DNA of 16,685 nt from Nitrososphaerota archaeon (GCA_016206275.1 JACQRY010000190.1:1-16685), one strand, 5' to 3'. Shown: positions 6,716-13,862, numbered from the stretch's first letter. Made by a program: numbers and translations. The notes: generated from the sequence alone by a model not told the origin.

Positions 6716-8578
6716 CTAAGATGAAAACTGTGGCCTTACCGACACCATTCGAGGAAGTGGTAGCTTCATCAATGCTTTTCCTTCAAGACTCAGCTTAATC
6801 TCCTGACCAAGTTCCGCTACCGACATTTCCCTCAGTTTTCCACTCGCCCTGTCTCTAACAGGGATCTTTGATGAGGACGCTTCTTTCTCTCCGAATACAA
6901 TAATGTAGGGAATCCATTCCCGCTCAGCCTCTCTAACCCGCTTACCTACAGTTTCCTCCCTGTCGTCGATATCCACTCTCACACTATAGGACTCCAGCTC
7001 CTTTGCCATTGCGTCTACGTGATCAAAGTAGTCTCTTCCTATGGGTATGAACCTTACATGTGTAGGGCTAAGCCAAATCGGTAGGATGGGCACTTGTTTG
7101 GAAACCGTCTGATGGTGAGCCTTCTCTAAAAGAGCGTAGATGCATCGTTCTATGGCTCCGCTCGGAGAGTTGTGGAGAATTATGGGGTATTTGGAGGAAC
7201 CATCTGTGTCTACAAAAGTTATCCCATACCTCTTAGCGTTCTCCACGTCGATTTGATCTGTTGATAGAGCTGAAGCTTTACCTTGATTGTCGATGAAGTT
7301 GAACTCCCATTTCAAAACAAAGTAGAAGAAGCGTTCCTTCCACATCTCTACAAGAACAGGCCGACCGTGCATCTTTATCACATCTTTGATGAAGGCCTCG
7401 TTCTCCCTGTAGAAATCTTCTGTGAAGCGTATAGCCAATTCGTAATCCTCTGCGTCCAAGCCAATATCAGTCAAAACGCTCTTGGAGAGCTGGAATCTTG
7501 TTAGAAGCTCTCCCTTAGCCTGCTCAAGATTGGCGCAAATAGCATGGCAGTCAGGCATAGTAAACGCTCTAAGTCTCCTCAACCCAACCAACTCACCACT
7601 CTTCTCTCTCCTGAAACTGTACCTAGTCAACTCGTAGAGCCTGAGAGGAAGATGCCTGTAAGAGAGCTGGGCATCCTTAGCCATCAGAAACTGACCGAAG
7701 CAAGCACTGAACCTAAGGAATAGATCTTTGTCTTCAGACTTGATCTGGTACTGTCTGGCGGGAAACCTGTGTAAATAATCGGCCAGAGCAGGGTGCTTCA
7801 TATCATACATAATAGGAGTCTCAACCTCAATGCCACCGTAATCTCTTACCCTGCTTGAAACATACTGCTCCAGCAGCGACTTAATCATCCTTCCCTTAGG
7901 GTAGAAACGAAGATTACCTGGGTCTGATCCTGCCTCATAGTCAACTAGGCTCAGCCTCTTCATCAAATCCACATGGGGCGGCTGTTCAGCAGCTGCCCTC
8001 ACTTTCGTCATTTCGTATTTCGCCAGCTTCTCAAGATTAGAGTAGCGTGAGAAATCGAAGTCTTTGACAGCGGTCATCTCCCCGTCCTGAGTGAGGACAT
8101 GGTACGTGGAGACTAGCTTCTCCTCAGCCTTCAACGCCTTAGAGACGGTCTCAGCCTCCACCGCTTGACCCGAAGTAAAGGTCTTAGACTGCTCAGCCAA
8201 CGGATGCCCCTTAACCTTGACGGTGAAGGCCTTAGTCCAGCCGAAAGGAGCCCTAAAAACCTCTAACCTCGCGTCTTGAAACAGCAACGTCATGCTCTGA
8301 ACTAGACGCAGAGCATCCGGAGGAGAAGCAAGACTACTGCTCAAATGTGAATAGGGATACACAAGAATTCGCTGAGCCCCAATCCTTTTCAACGACTCTC
8401 TCACCTCGCCTGCTGCTCTGGCGATCAAGGCATCGTCATCGCCTTTCTCCATGCTCACAAAAAGCGCTACAACATCGTCAAGCCTAGTGACTTTCGTTTC
8501 AGCAGCCTCGGCTTGCTCGATCTCTTTCTTCACAGGTTCATATTCGACAAAGTCGCAGTGCAGCTGAAGAATCCTCAA
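6716..8578 (-). CDS. thrS: Threonyl-tRNA synthetase, archaeal type with editing domain
   Basis: Class II synthetase charging tRNA-Thr. The 620 residues start with the archaea-specific, D-aminoacyl-tRNA-deacylase-like editing domain (about 1-140), which removes mischarged serine; its FGWTKAF (112-118) and KGHPLAEQ (123-130) stretches fit. The catalytic core follows with motif 1 (around 248-262), motif 2 (RFSACFGQF at 289-297 through FRREKSGEL at 322-330) and motif 3 (SGAIER, 473-478). Zinc ligands expected for ThrRS are C293, H345 and H469. The anticodon-binding domain (about 505-600) has DDREETVGKR (538-547). The start is TTG at 8578 and is forced: an in-frame TGA lies only three codons upstream. 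A 25-bp gap separates it from the small zinc protein upstream, so both are probably co-transcribed from the promoter at 8838-8846. Length and motifs are complete. Confidence 0.96.
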   Translation of the reverse strand: MRILQLHCDFVEYEPVKKEIEQAEAAETKVTRLDDVVALFVSMEKGDDDALIARAAGEVRESLKRIGAQRILVYPYSHLSSSLASPPDALRLVQSMTLLFQDARLEVFRAPFGWTKAFTVKVKGHPLAEQSKTFTSGQAVEAETVSKALKAEEKLVSTYHVLTQDGEMTAVKDFDFSRYSNLEKLAKYEMTKVRAAAEQPPHVDLMKRLSLVDYEAGSDPGNLRFYPKGRMIKSLLEQYVSSRVRDYGGIEVETPIMYDMKHPALADYLHRFPARQYQIKSEDKDLFLRFSACFGQFLMAKDAQLSYRHLPLRLYELTRYSFRREKSGELVGLRRLRAFTMPDCHAICANLEQAKGELLTRFQLSKSVLTDIGLDAEDYELAIRFTEDFYRENEAFIKDVIKMHGRPVLVEMWKERFFYFVLKWEFNFIDNQGKASALSTDQIDVENAKRYGITFVDTDGSSKYPIILHNSPSGAIERCIYALLEKAHHQTVSKQVPILPIWLSPTHVRFIPIGRDYFDHVDAMAKELESYSVRVDIDDREETVGKRVREAEREWIPYIIVFGEKEASSSKIPVRDRASGKLREMSVAELGQEIKLSLEGKALMKLPLPRMVSVRPQFSS

Positions 8579-8603
8579 TGCTAATCAACCCGAGTAAACT
8601 CTG

Positions 8604-8807
8604 TCAGTATCTGAGCCGATCCGTTTCCCTACTTTTCTTGGTCTCTTTCTTCCAAGCCTTAAAGTGAGTGTCGCAGAGGTAAGCTCGTCTACCTTCAGTA
8701 TTAACCTTCAGGCTCGTCGAAGACAGGTTCTGCACACTCATGGATCGGGTAGCAGGGTTACCGCAATTAGATACGGAGCAGGTAACTCCTTTTCCAACCT
8801 TACCCAA
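8604..8807 (-). CDS. Small zinc-site protein upstream of thrS (67 aa)
   Basis: A 67-residue basic protein with a putative zinc site: C10 and C15 (TCSVSNC) near the N-terminus and C45-x2-H48 (LCDTHF) near the C-terminus. Between them lies a Ser/Arg/Leu-rich stretch (NPATRSMS...NTEGRRAY) and the tail is strongly basic (KKETKKSR), suggesting nucleic-acid or ribosome binding. The Cys/His arrangement, GGRR-like turn and compact size look like a conserved small archaeal protein, but I cannot name a family with certainty. It starts with TTG at 8807, preceded by purine-rich GGAGGG and AGGAAG runs and by a strong TATATATAT box at 8846-8838. The stop is 25 bp before thrS, so it is the likely first gene of a two-gene transcript. 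A role linked to tRNA or translation is only an inference from position and charge. Confidence 0.75.
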   Translation of the reverse strand: MGKVGKGVTCSVSNCGNPATRSMSVQNLSSTSLKVNTEGRRAYLCDTHFKAWKKETKKSRETDRLRY

Positions 8808-8837
8808 GACGAGTCTTCCTACTTACCCTCCGCCCCC

Positions 8838-8846
8838 TATATATAT
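8838..8846. promoter_or_regulatory. Symmetric TATA box between divergent genes
   Basis: TATATATAT, nearly its own reverse complement, sits between the zinc protein gene (-) and the CDP-alcohol phosphotransferase gene (+). It is about 35 bp from the TTG at 8807 on one side and about 37 bp from a TTG at 8879 on the other, so one TATA could in principle drive both strands. It is only about 10 bp from the ATG at 8852, too near to be the promoter of a transcript starting before that ATG. Confidence 0.6.
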
Positions 8847-8851
8847 CCTGA

Positions 8852-9448
8852 ATGATGACGCTTCAACAGACAAAGCGATTGCTCAACAAGATCAGGAAAA
8901 GCATCGAGCCGGCTATGGAGAAGATCGGAAGAGGAGCAGCCCGCACAAAGATCCCCCCGACAGGCTGGACACTCACCGGGCTGCTTCTAGCTGGATTATC
9001 GGGCGCTGCGTACGCCAAGCTTTTACCTGGAGGTCAAGTCCTTGCAGCCCTCTTCCTACTTTCATCCGGGTTTCTTGATATGGTTGACGGCAGCGTTGCC
9101 AGACTCATGGGCAAAGTATCGGCGAAAGGAGCCTTCCTTGATTCTACCATAGACAGGCTTGCTGAGATAGTCGTTTTCACCGGCATAATTTGGGGAGGAG
9201 ACTCTAGTCCCCTCTATGTTCTGATTGCGTTGTCGCTGTCTATGATGGTAAGCTACTCACGTGCCAGAGGTGAAGCACTGGGCGTGAAGATGGCTGGCAT
9301 TGGAGTTGGCGAACGAGCTGAAAGAATATTGGTTCTAGTAGCCATAAGCATGGTTAACATGGTGGAGATTGGAGTTATCGCGGTGGCGCTACTCGCAGCA
9401 GTTACTTTTCTACATAGATTGATCCATGTTGCCCGGACGGTAGCTTAG
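8852..9448 (+). CDS. CDP-alcohol phosphotransferase, archaetidylinositol-phosphate-synthase type
   Basis: Integral membrane enzyme transferring a lipid phosphate from a CDP-lipid to an alcohol; in archaea this type is best known for making archaetidylinositol phosphate from CDP-archaeol and inositol phosphate. The signature is perfect: D76-x2-D79-G80-x2-A83-R84-x8-G93-x3-D97-x3-D101, supplying the metal ligands and catalytic Asp. The later SRARGEALG (136-144) and GIGVGERAER (149-158) stretches are typical of the archaetidylinositol/phosphatidylinositol-phosphate subgroup. Hydrophobic segments lie at about 40-56, 60-75, 104-114, 120-134, 157-170 and 171-190. A glycerol phosphate acceptor remains possible. 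The start is uncertain: ATG 8852 or 8855 has no SD, while TTG 8879 (giving an N-terminus MLNKIRKSIEP) lies 37 bp from the TATA and fits family N-termini as well. The 3' end is 47 bp from the convergent eS26 gene. Confidence 0.9.
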   Translation: MMTLQQTKRLLNKIRKSIEPAMEKIGRGAARTKIPPTGWTLTGLLLAGLSGAAYAKLLPGGQVLAALFLLSSGFLDMVDGSVARLMGKVSAKGAFLDSTIDRLAEIVVFTGIIWGGDSSPLYVLIALSLSMMVSYSRARGEALGVKMAGIGVGERAERILVLVAISMVNMVEIGVIAVALLAAVTFLHRLIHVARTVA

Positions 9449-9495
9449 GCTCAACTATGCCGTGCTGAGGAAAGATTGCGTTCCGAGTCGTTCTC

Positions 9496-9771
9496 TTATC
9501 TGAGTCGCCGTTCCGCTTTCGCGCGCACCCTGACTAGGCCATAGTGGACAGCACATGAGACACAGTAGTATTTTATCGTGAGTGGGGCAGCTATGTACGC
9601 GCCCGCAGACCTGAGTTCTCTAGCCAGAGTTGGCTCCACCAATGATACTCTAGAAGTTAGCTTCTTCGCTTTGTCTCTAGGTACCAAGGACCCACATCTG
9701 CTGCACTGCACCATATCAGAGTGGCCTTTTCCTCCTTTGGCGCGCCCCCTGCTCTTTCTTTTCTTGGACAC
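9496..9771 (-). CDS. rps26e: Small ribosomal subunit protein eS26
   Basis: Protein of the small ribosomal subunit located near the mRNA exit channel. The 91 residues show the family layout: a basic Lys/Arg/Gly-rich N-terminus (SKKRKSRGRAKGGKG), a zinc ribbon made by C23-x2-C26 (QCSRCG) and C70-x2-C73 (YCVSCA), and the conserved PRDKAKK (31-37) and VHYGLVRVR (75-83) elements. The archaeal form lacks the long C-terminal extension of eukaryotic eS26. Because eS26 is not found in Euryarchaeota, this gene is the best single marker for a TACK or Asgard origin. The start is GTG at 9771 with GGAGAG a few bases upstream; TTTTAAAG at 9812-9805 is a plausible TATA. It is convergent with the lipid gene and divergent from the sugar kinase. 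Confidence 0.96.
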   Translation of the reverse strand: MSKKRKSRGRAKGGKGHSDMVQCSRCGSLVPRDKAKKLTSRVSLVEPTLARELRSAGAYIAAPLTIKYYCVSCAVHYGLVRVRAKAERRLR

Positions 9772-9802
9772 TCCAGCTCTCCGAGTTGTCTCCTGAACTC
9801 AC

Positions 9803-9815
9803 TTCTTTAAAAGAA
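9803..9815. promoter_or_regulatory. Symmetric TATA-containing element between eS26 and kinase genes
   Basis: TTCTTT-A-AAAGAA, a perfect inverted repeat with a one-base centre, whose core TTTAAAA can serve as TATA on either strand. It is about 38 bp from the eS26 GTG at 9771 and about 73 bp from the kinase ATG at 9882, so the eS26 direction is the more natural one. Confidence 0.45.
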
Positions 9816-9881
9816 TGCTCCTTAACAACGCACTTATCAATTCGCATCAGACACTCTATCGTTGAGCGGCGAAACTGCGCC

Positions 9882-10793
9882 ATGACCTCGAAACATCTCC
9901 TAGTGGCGGGACACATAGTCATAGACAGCGTGATAAGGGAAGAAGGGCAGACCGAAACCCTGCTAGGTGGCCCGCCTTGCTATGCGGGGCTCGCAGCCAA
10001 AAACCTTGGTGCAAACGTTACTTTAGTCACCAAGTTTGGAGTGGATTTTCCAGAGGAGTATTATCTCTGGCTTGTAAGAAACCAGTTGAAGTTTGCGTCG
10101 AGCTCAAGATCGCTAACTCAACCGACGACCCGGTTTAGAATCATGTTGCATCGTGATAAACGAATACTCTTTCTCGTCAAGCAATGCGAAGAGTTGTCGC
10201 CAGACCAGATCAAAGGGTTAGAGGCAGCGGGTATGCTCGTAAGCCCAGTTGCAGGAGAGATCTCAATGAAATTTTTGGAGGAAGCTGCAAACCGATTTCC
10301 TGTGATTTACCTTGATCCTCAAGGTTTTCTTAGATCTTTTGGGAAGGATGGAAGATGCGTCTTGAAGCGTCAGAGCTTTGATGCTTTGAAGTTTGCTCAG
10401 ATACTGAAAGTTGACGAGGACGAAGCTTATGCATACACGGGGATGAACAATATGGTAAACGCACTCAAGGTTTTGGCTCGGAGCGGCCCAGAGATTGTGA
10501 TAGGAACCAGGGGCAGTAAACCTATCCTGCTGTTGCATAAGAAGCACATCTATCAGATTCCTGTCAGACAAGTCAATGACATTGTTGATACAACCGGTAC
10601 AGGAGACATTTTTGCAGGTGCCTTCATGGCGGAGTTCCTGCGCGAGAAAGATCCTGTTTGGGCTGCTTGCTTAGCTGGCACAATGGCTTCGTCTGGCGTG
10701 AACAAGGTCGGATTAGCCAAGATTACAAGAAGGGGCACAGTGGTGAAGGAAGCAGAGACCCTCCACAAGAAAGTAACTGAAGTTAAGGCTTAG
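9882..10793 (+). CDS. PfkB/ribokinase-family carbohydrate kinase
   Basis: ATP-dependent phosphorylation of a sugar, nucleoside or polyol hydroxyl. The 303 residues show the N-terminal GG motif (LLGGPPCYAGLAAKNLG, 27-43), the following VTLVTKFGVDF (46-56), and the C-terminal PfkB signature DTTGTGDIFAG (236-246) with catalytic base D242 and the anion hole GTGD. The lid region (60-100) is short, as in compact PfkB members including archaeal nucleoside kinases and the myo-inositol 3-kinase type; the substrate cannot be read from sequence. Its neighbour one gene away is an inositol-phosphate-using lipid synthase, which makes an inositol kinase role an attractive but unproven idea. The start is set at ATG 9882 because MTSKHLLVAGHIVID is the normal first strand of the fold; upstream in-frame codons back to 9786 cross the eS26 promoter region. 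The downstream neighbour is proS. Confidence 0.88.
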   Translation: MTSKHLLVAGHIVIDSVIREEGQTETLLGGPPCYAGLAAKNLGANVTLVTKFGVDFPEEYYLWLVRNQLKFASSSRSLTQPTTRFRIMLHRDKRILFLVKQCEELSPDQIKGLEAAGMLVSPVAGEISMKFLEEAANRFPVIYLDPQGFLRSFGKDGRCVLKRQSFDALKFAQILKVDEDEAYAYTGMNNMVNALKVLARSGPEIVIGTRGSKPILLLHKKHIYQIPVRQVNDIVDTTGTGDIFAGAFMAEFLREKDPVWAACLAGTMASSGVNKVGLAKITRRGTVVKEAETLHKKVTEVKA

Positions 10794-10805
10794 CGTCGAC
10801 GGAGT

Positions 10806-10826
10806 ATTTGCGCAAATGATTTTAAT
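10806..10826 (+). promoter_or_regulatory. Palindrome plus TATA-like block upstream of proS
   Basis: A perfect 12-bp palindrome ATTTGCGCAAAT (10806-10817) followed after two bases by TTTTAAT (10820-10826). A close copy precedes terC at 12409-12432. It looks like an operator or upstream element directly before a TATA box; from here transcription would begin near 10850, leaving a leader of about 90 bases before the proS TTG. A second TATA candidate, CTATAA at 10894-10899, would give a short leader. Confidence 0.45.
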
Positions 10827-10919
10827 CCCATTGTTGCAGCAGTTCAAAATTTGGTTGATGAGCGTTTGGTTAAAATGTCATTCTGTTTAGCGGCTATAAC
10901 CTGACGTTATTAGCTGACT

Positions 10920-10941
10920 GATTTGGATTTGGTGGATTTGG
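10920..10941 (+). repeat. Threefold GATTTGG repeat at the proS start
   Basis: GATTTGG occurs at 10920, 10926 and 10935; the last two lie within a 9-bp tandem unit (GGATTTGGT / GGATTTGGA). The block ends immediately before the TTG start of proS and includes GGTGG (10931-10935), the likely Shine-Dalgarno, seven bases before the start. Confidence 0.7.
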
Positions 10942-10942
10942 A

Positions 10943-12388
10943 TTGAGTCGGAAAGATCTCGGCGTTTCGGTTAAGAGGTCTGAGGATTTCTCTGAATGGT
11001 ATACTCAAGTGGTTTTGAAGGCTGAGCTTGCCGATTACGCTGCAGCCAAGGGCTTCATTGCCCTACGCCCCTTTGGATACGCGATCTGGGAGCAGATCAG
11101 GCAAGTGCTGGATGATGGTTTCAAAGCAACTGGTCACGTTAACGCCTATTTTCCCACCCTGATACCTGAAACCCTACTCAGAAGAGAAGCGGAGCATTTT
11201 GAGGGCTTCACACCAGAAGTCTTCTGGGTTACCCATGCAGGCAACAACGAGCTTTCAGAGAGACTAGTTGTTAGACCAACTTCTGAGACCATAATCTACG
11301 ATTTCTACGCTAGATGGGTTAGGAGCTGGAGGGATCTCCCAGTTCTAATAAACCTGTGGAACTCTGTGCTGAGGGCGGAGATCAAGTCGACAAAGCCCTT
11401 CTTGCGTACATCGGAATTCCTGTGGCAGGAGGGACATACCGTTCACGCTACTAAGGAGGAAGCTGATGAAGAGGTGATGCGTATACTGGAGATTTACAGG
11501 AAGCTGATCGAGGAGCATCTGGCAATCCCAGCTCTAAGGGGAACCAAGTCTGAGAAAGAGAAGTTTGTAGGCGCATTATACACCACCACTTTAGAGTCAA
11601 TGATGCCTGACGGCAAGGCTCTTCAAATGGGCACCTCCCACAACTTGGGACAGAACTTCTCCAAGCCTTTCGAAATCAAGTTTCTAGGGAAAGACGAGAA
11701 GCAGCATTTTGCGTGGCAGACGTCTTGGGGTGTATCATGGAGACTGATCGGGGCTTTGATCATGATGCATGGAGATGATAAAGGGCTGGTGCTACCGCCT
11801 AGGGTTGCTCCGATTCAAGTCGTCTTCGTGCCTGTGTACTACAAGGATGATGCTAGAAGTATGGTGATGCAGAAAATCAAGGAAGGTGCTGAAAGATTGC
11901 GAAAGAACGGATGTAGGGTTCATGTTGATGATCGCGAGGAGTACACTCCGGGCTGGAAGTATAACGAATGGGAGCTTAAGGGGGTGCCGTTGAGGATAGA
12001 GGTTGGCCCCAAGGATCTGGAGAAAGACCAGTTCATGCTGGTTAGAAGAGATAATGGGGAACGCAAAAGCGTGTCCAGCCGAGGTTTGGAGGACGAGGTG
12101 AAGAGCGTTCTGGACGGGATTCAGAGCGCACTATTTGAGAAGTCCTCGATCAGCCTTAAGCAAATGACCAGTAATGCAAGTTCGATGGACGAGCTGACTA
12201 AAATCATTGAACAGAAAGGCGGCTTTGTAAAGGCCCAATGGTGCGGCAACAAGGATTGCGAAGAGAAGGTCAAAGCTAATACGGGTGCAGATATTCGCCT
12301 CATTCCCTTCGACGCCAAAGGTTCAGGTTCTTGCACAGTCTGCGGTAACCCTGCGTCGGCAACTGTCTTTCTTGCAAGAGCATATTGA
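10943..12388 (+). CDS. proS: Prolyl-tRNA synthetase, archaeal/eukaryal type
   Basis: Class II synthetase charging tRNA-Pro. In 481 residues: motif 1 region (45-75, GYAIWEQI ... FPTLIPE), motif 2 (RPTSET at 111-116 through RAEIKSTKPFLRTSEFLWQE ending at 163, then GHTVH), motif 3 (WGVSWRLIGALIM with HGDD, 262-278), the anticodon-binding domain (about 290-395, with DDREEYTPGWK 329-339), and the archaeal-type C-terminal zinc domain with C434, C439, C464 and C467, ending in the conserved C-terminal tyrosine (Y481). There is no bacterial-style editing insertion. The start is TTG 10943 and is forced: an in-frame TGA at 10919-10921 precedes it with no other start codon between. GGTGG at 10931-10935 is the SD. 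The next gene, terC, begins 89 bp after its stop with its own promoter. Confidence 0.97.
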   Translation: MSRKDLGVSVKRSEDFSEWYTQVVLKAELADYAAAKGFIALRPFGYAIWEQIRQVLDDGFKATGHVNAYFPTLIPETLLRREAEHFEGFTPEVFWVTHAGNNELSERLVVRPTSETIIYDFYARWVRSWRDLPVLINLWNSVLRAEIKSTKPFLRTSEFLWQEGHTVHATKEEADEEVMRILEIYRKLIEEHLAIPALRGTKSEKEKFVGALYTTTLESMMPDGKALQMGTSHNLGQNFSKPFEIKFLGKDEKQHFAWQTSWGVSWRLIGALIMMHGDDKGLVLPPRVAPIQVVFVPVYYKDDARSMVMQKIKEGAERLRKNGCRVHVDDREEYTPGWKYNEWELKGVPLRIEVGPKDLEKDQFMLVRRDNGERKSVSSRGLEDEVKSVLDGIQSALFEKSSISLKQMTSNASSMDELTKIIEQKGGFVKAQWCGNKDCEEKVKANTGADIRLIPFDAKGSGSCTVCGNPASATVFLARAY

Positions 12389-12408
12389 CAGTTTCATCAG
12401 CTTAACCC

Positions 12409-12432
12409 ATTTGCGTAAACAGTGATTTTAAT
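12409..12432 (+). promoter_or_regulatory. ATTTGCGTAAA plus TATA block upstream of terC
   Basis: ATTTGCGTAAA (12409-12419) is one base off the palindrome before proS, and is followed by TGATTTTAAT (12423-12432), identical to the bases after the proS palindrome apart from three extra spacer bases. The TTTTAAT is 46-52 bp before the terC ATG, giving a leader of about 20-25 bases that contains the SD GAGGAA (12465-12470). Confidence 0.5.
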
Positions 12433-12477
12433 AACTATCAACTGTGCGGTGCGGAGAGCTAACAGAGGAATTACCGC

Positions 12478-13428
12478 ATGGCTGTGCTTGAAGTTGAACC
12501 CTTGATCTGGATTGCATATCACTTCGTAGTCATACCTTTGATACTCGTGGATCTCATCGCGGGGATCAAACGCGGTCATGCAATAACAGCTAAGGAAGCA
12601 GCTAGGTGGGTGGTTCTATGGATCGCAGTCGGAATAGCGTTCGGAGTATTTATCTCGCTCCGCTTCGGCTCTGACGTAGCAGCACTCTATTTCGCAGCAT
12701 ACACCTTAGAGTACACCTTGAGTGTAGACAACCTGTTCGTCTTCGCCATCATTTTCATGTATTTTGCAGTGCCGCCACGTGCTCAGCCAGTTGTCCTATA
12801 CGTAGGAATTATCAGCGCGATAGTCATGAGAGCCACTTTCATAGGGGTTGGTTTATGGCTCCTTCAAACATTCTATTGGATGGAGTTCATCTTCGGGGCA
12901 GTATTGCTGTACTCAGGGGTAAGGCTGTGGAGAGGCGGAGCTGAGAAGGCGGAGCTCAAAGACAATCCAATCGTAAGATTAGCTAAGAAAGTATTGCCAC
13001 TGACAGATCAGTACCATGGCTCTAAGTTCGTCGTAAAGGGCTCCAAACTCGTTTTTACGCCTCTGATACTCGTTCTTCTAGCGATTGAAAGCAGCGATAT
13101 CATGTTCGCCTTCGACTCTGTGCCAGCAGCCCTAGCTATTACAAACAACTTTTTCTTAGCCTATACATCTAATGTCTCCGCTGTGGTAGGATTAAGATCG
13201 CTTTACTTCTTGATTTCTATCACTATGTTCAAATTCAAATATATTGGCAAAGGGCTTTCCTTCATACTTGCCTTTCTGGGAGCGAAGTTCTTCCTGTCAG
13301 CAGTTCACATAGAGATTCCCATTGCACTCTCCCTTGCAGTCGTATTCGGAGCACTAGCTGTCGCTGTTGGAGCATCGATCCTAAGGCTGCGTCTGGAATC
13401 CTCGACGGCAGGATCAGAAACACATTAG
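12478..13428 (+). CDS. terC: TerC-family integral membrane protein (probable metal ion exporter)
   Basis: Polytopic membrane protein of the TerC family, whose studied bacterial members are linked to manganese efflux and metalation of exported proteins and to tellurite resistance. About eight or nine hydrophobic segments span 316 residues. The two family motifs with acidic residues inside the membrane are clear: EYTLSVDNLFVF (78-89, E78 and D84) and AIESSDIMFAFDSVPA (202-217, E204, D207, D213); these duplicate each other as expected for the internal repeat. A hydrophilic loop at about 150-190 separates the halves. The start is ATG 12478 with a good SD GAGGAA seven bases upstream. No yybP-ykoY-like structure was recognised in the short leader. 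It is convergent with the uspA gene, with only two bases between their stop codons. Confidence 0.93.
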   Translation: MAVLEVEPLIWIAYHFVVIPLILVDLIAGIKRGHAITAKEAARWVVLWIAVGIAFGVFISLRFGSDVAALYFAAYTLEYTLSVDNLFVFAIIFMYFAVPPRAQPVVLYVGIISAIVMRATFIGVGLWLLQTFYWMEFIFGAVLLYSGVRLWRGGAEKAELKDNPIVRLAKKVLPLTDQYHGSKFVVKGSKLVFTPLILVLLAIESSDIMFAFDSVPAALAITNNFFLAYTSNVSAVVGLRSLYFLISITMFKFKYIGKGLSFILAFLGAKFFLSAVHIEIPIALSLAVVFGALAVAVGASILRLRLESSTAGSETH

Positions 13429-13430
13429 AT

Positions 13431-13862
13431 CTAGGCGGGTCTTATGATTAGGACAGGTTTCTTAGCGTGTTGAGAAACCTTAGTGGAAACACTTCCCAAG
13501 AGGAAAGTTTTCACCGTGCCAAGACCCCTGCTTCCTATAACGATAAGATCATGATTAGTTGAGGTCTTCAAAACTTCTTCAGCTGGATTACCTGTTACCA
13601 ATCTGGTTTCTGCTTTCAAACCCTTCTTGACGAGTTCTTCTTTCTTCTCAGCCAGGAGCTTCTCACCTTCCTCTCTGAGAGTAGCATAAATGTCACCGTG
13701 AACGGCAACCCCTTCCGCATAGACGTAGGGGTAAACAGGTCGCTCCACCACGTGGATCAGGGTAATAGACGCATCGTATTTCTTGGCCAAGTCGACAGCA
13801 TATTCAAGGGCGCGAAACGCGTTTCGGGAACCATCTATAGCCACAAGGATTTTGTTGAACAT
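13431..13862 (-). CDS. Universal stress protein, ATP-binding UspA type
   Basis: Soluble cytoplasmic alpha/beta nucleotide-binding protein of the UspA family. In 143 residues the first strand ends in VAID (7-10, D10 contacting adenine), and the ATP-binding signature G-x2-G-x9-G-S is exact: G110, G113, G123, S124 (IGSRGLGTVKTFLLGS region). It therefore belongs to the ATP-binding subgroup. Length is normal for a single-domain Usp. The ATG at 13862 has GGTG three bases upstream and an AAATAAG TATA-like box around 13891-13899. It ends two bases from the terC stop on the other strand. Archaeal Usps are often scattered beside transporters; here a functional link with TerC in metal or redox stress is possible but only positional. 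Confidence 0.94.
   Translation of the reverse strand: MFNKILVAIDGSRNAFRALEYAVDLAKKYDASITLIHVVERPVYPYVYAEGVAVHGDIYATLREEGEKLLAEKKEELVKKGLKAETRLVTGNPAEEVLKTSTNHDLIVIGSRGLGTVKTFLLGSVSTKVSQHAKKPVLIIRPA

Noticed and set aside
8740..9078. A 112-codon plus-strand frame across the divergent promoter
   Set aside because: It overlaps the zinc protein gene and the lipid gene in other frames and is rich in random-looking Pro/Ser/Arg.
9786..9881. A 32-codon N-terminal extension of the sugar kinase
   Set aside because: The extension crosses the eS26 promoter region, is low in fold-like pattern, and the PfkB fold begins right after the Met at 9882.
10855..10904. Possible C/D box sRNA (TTGATGA then CTGA) in the proS upstream region
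   Set aside because: The inner C'/D' boxes are not recognisable, and no terminal stem pairs the ends.
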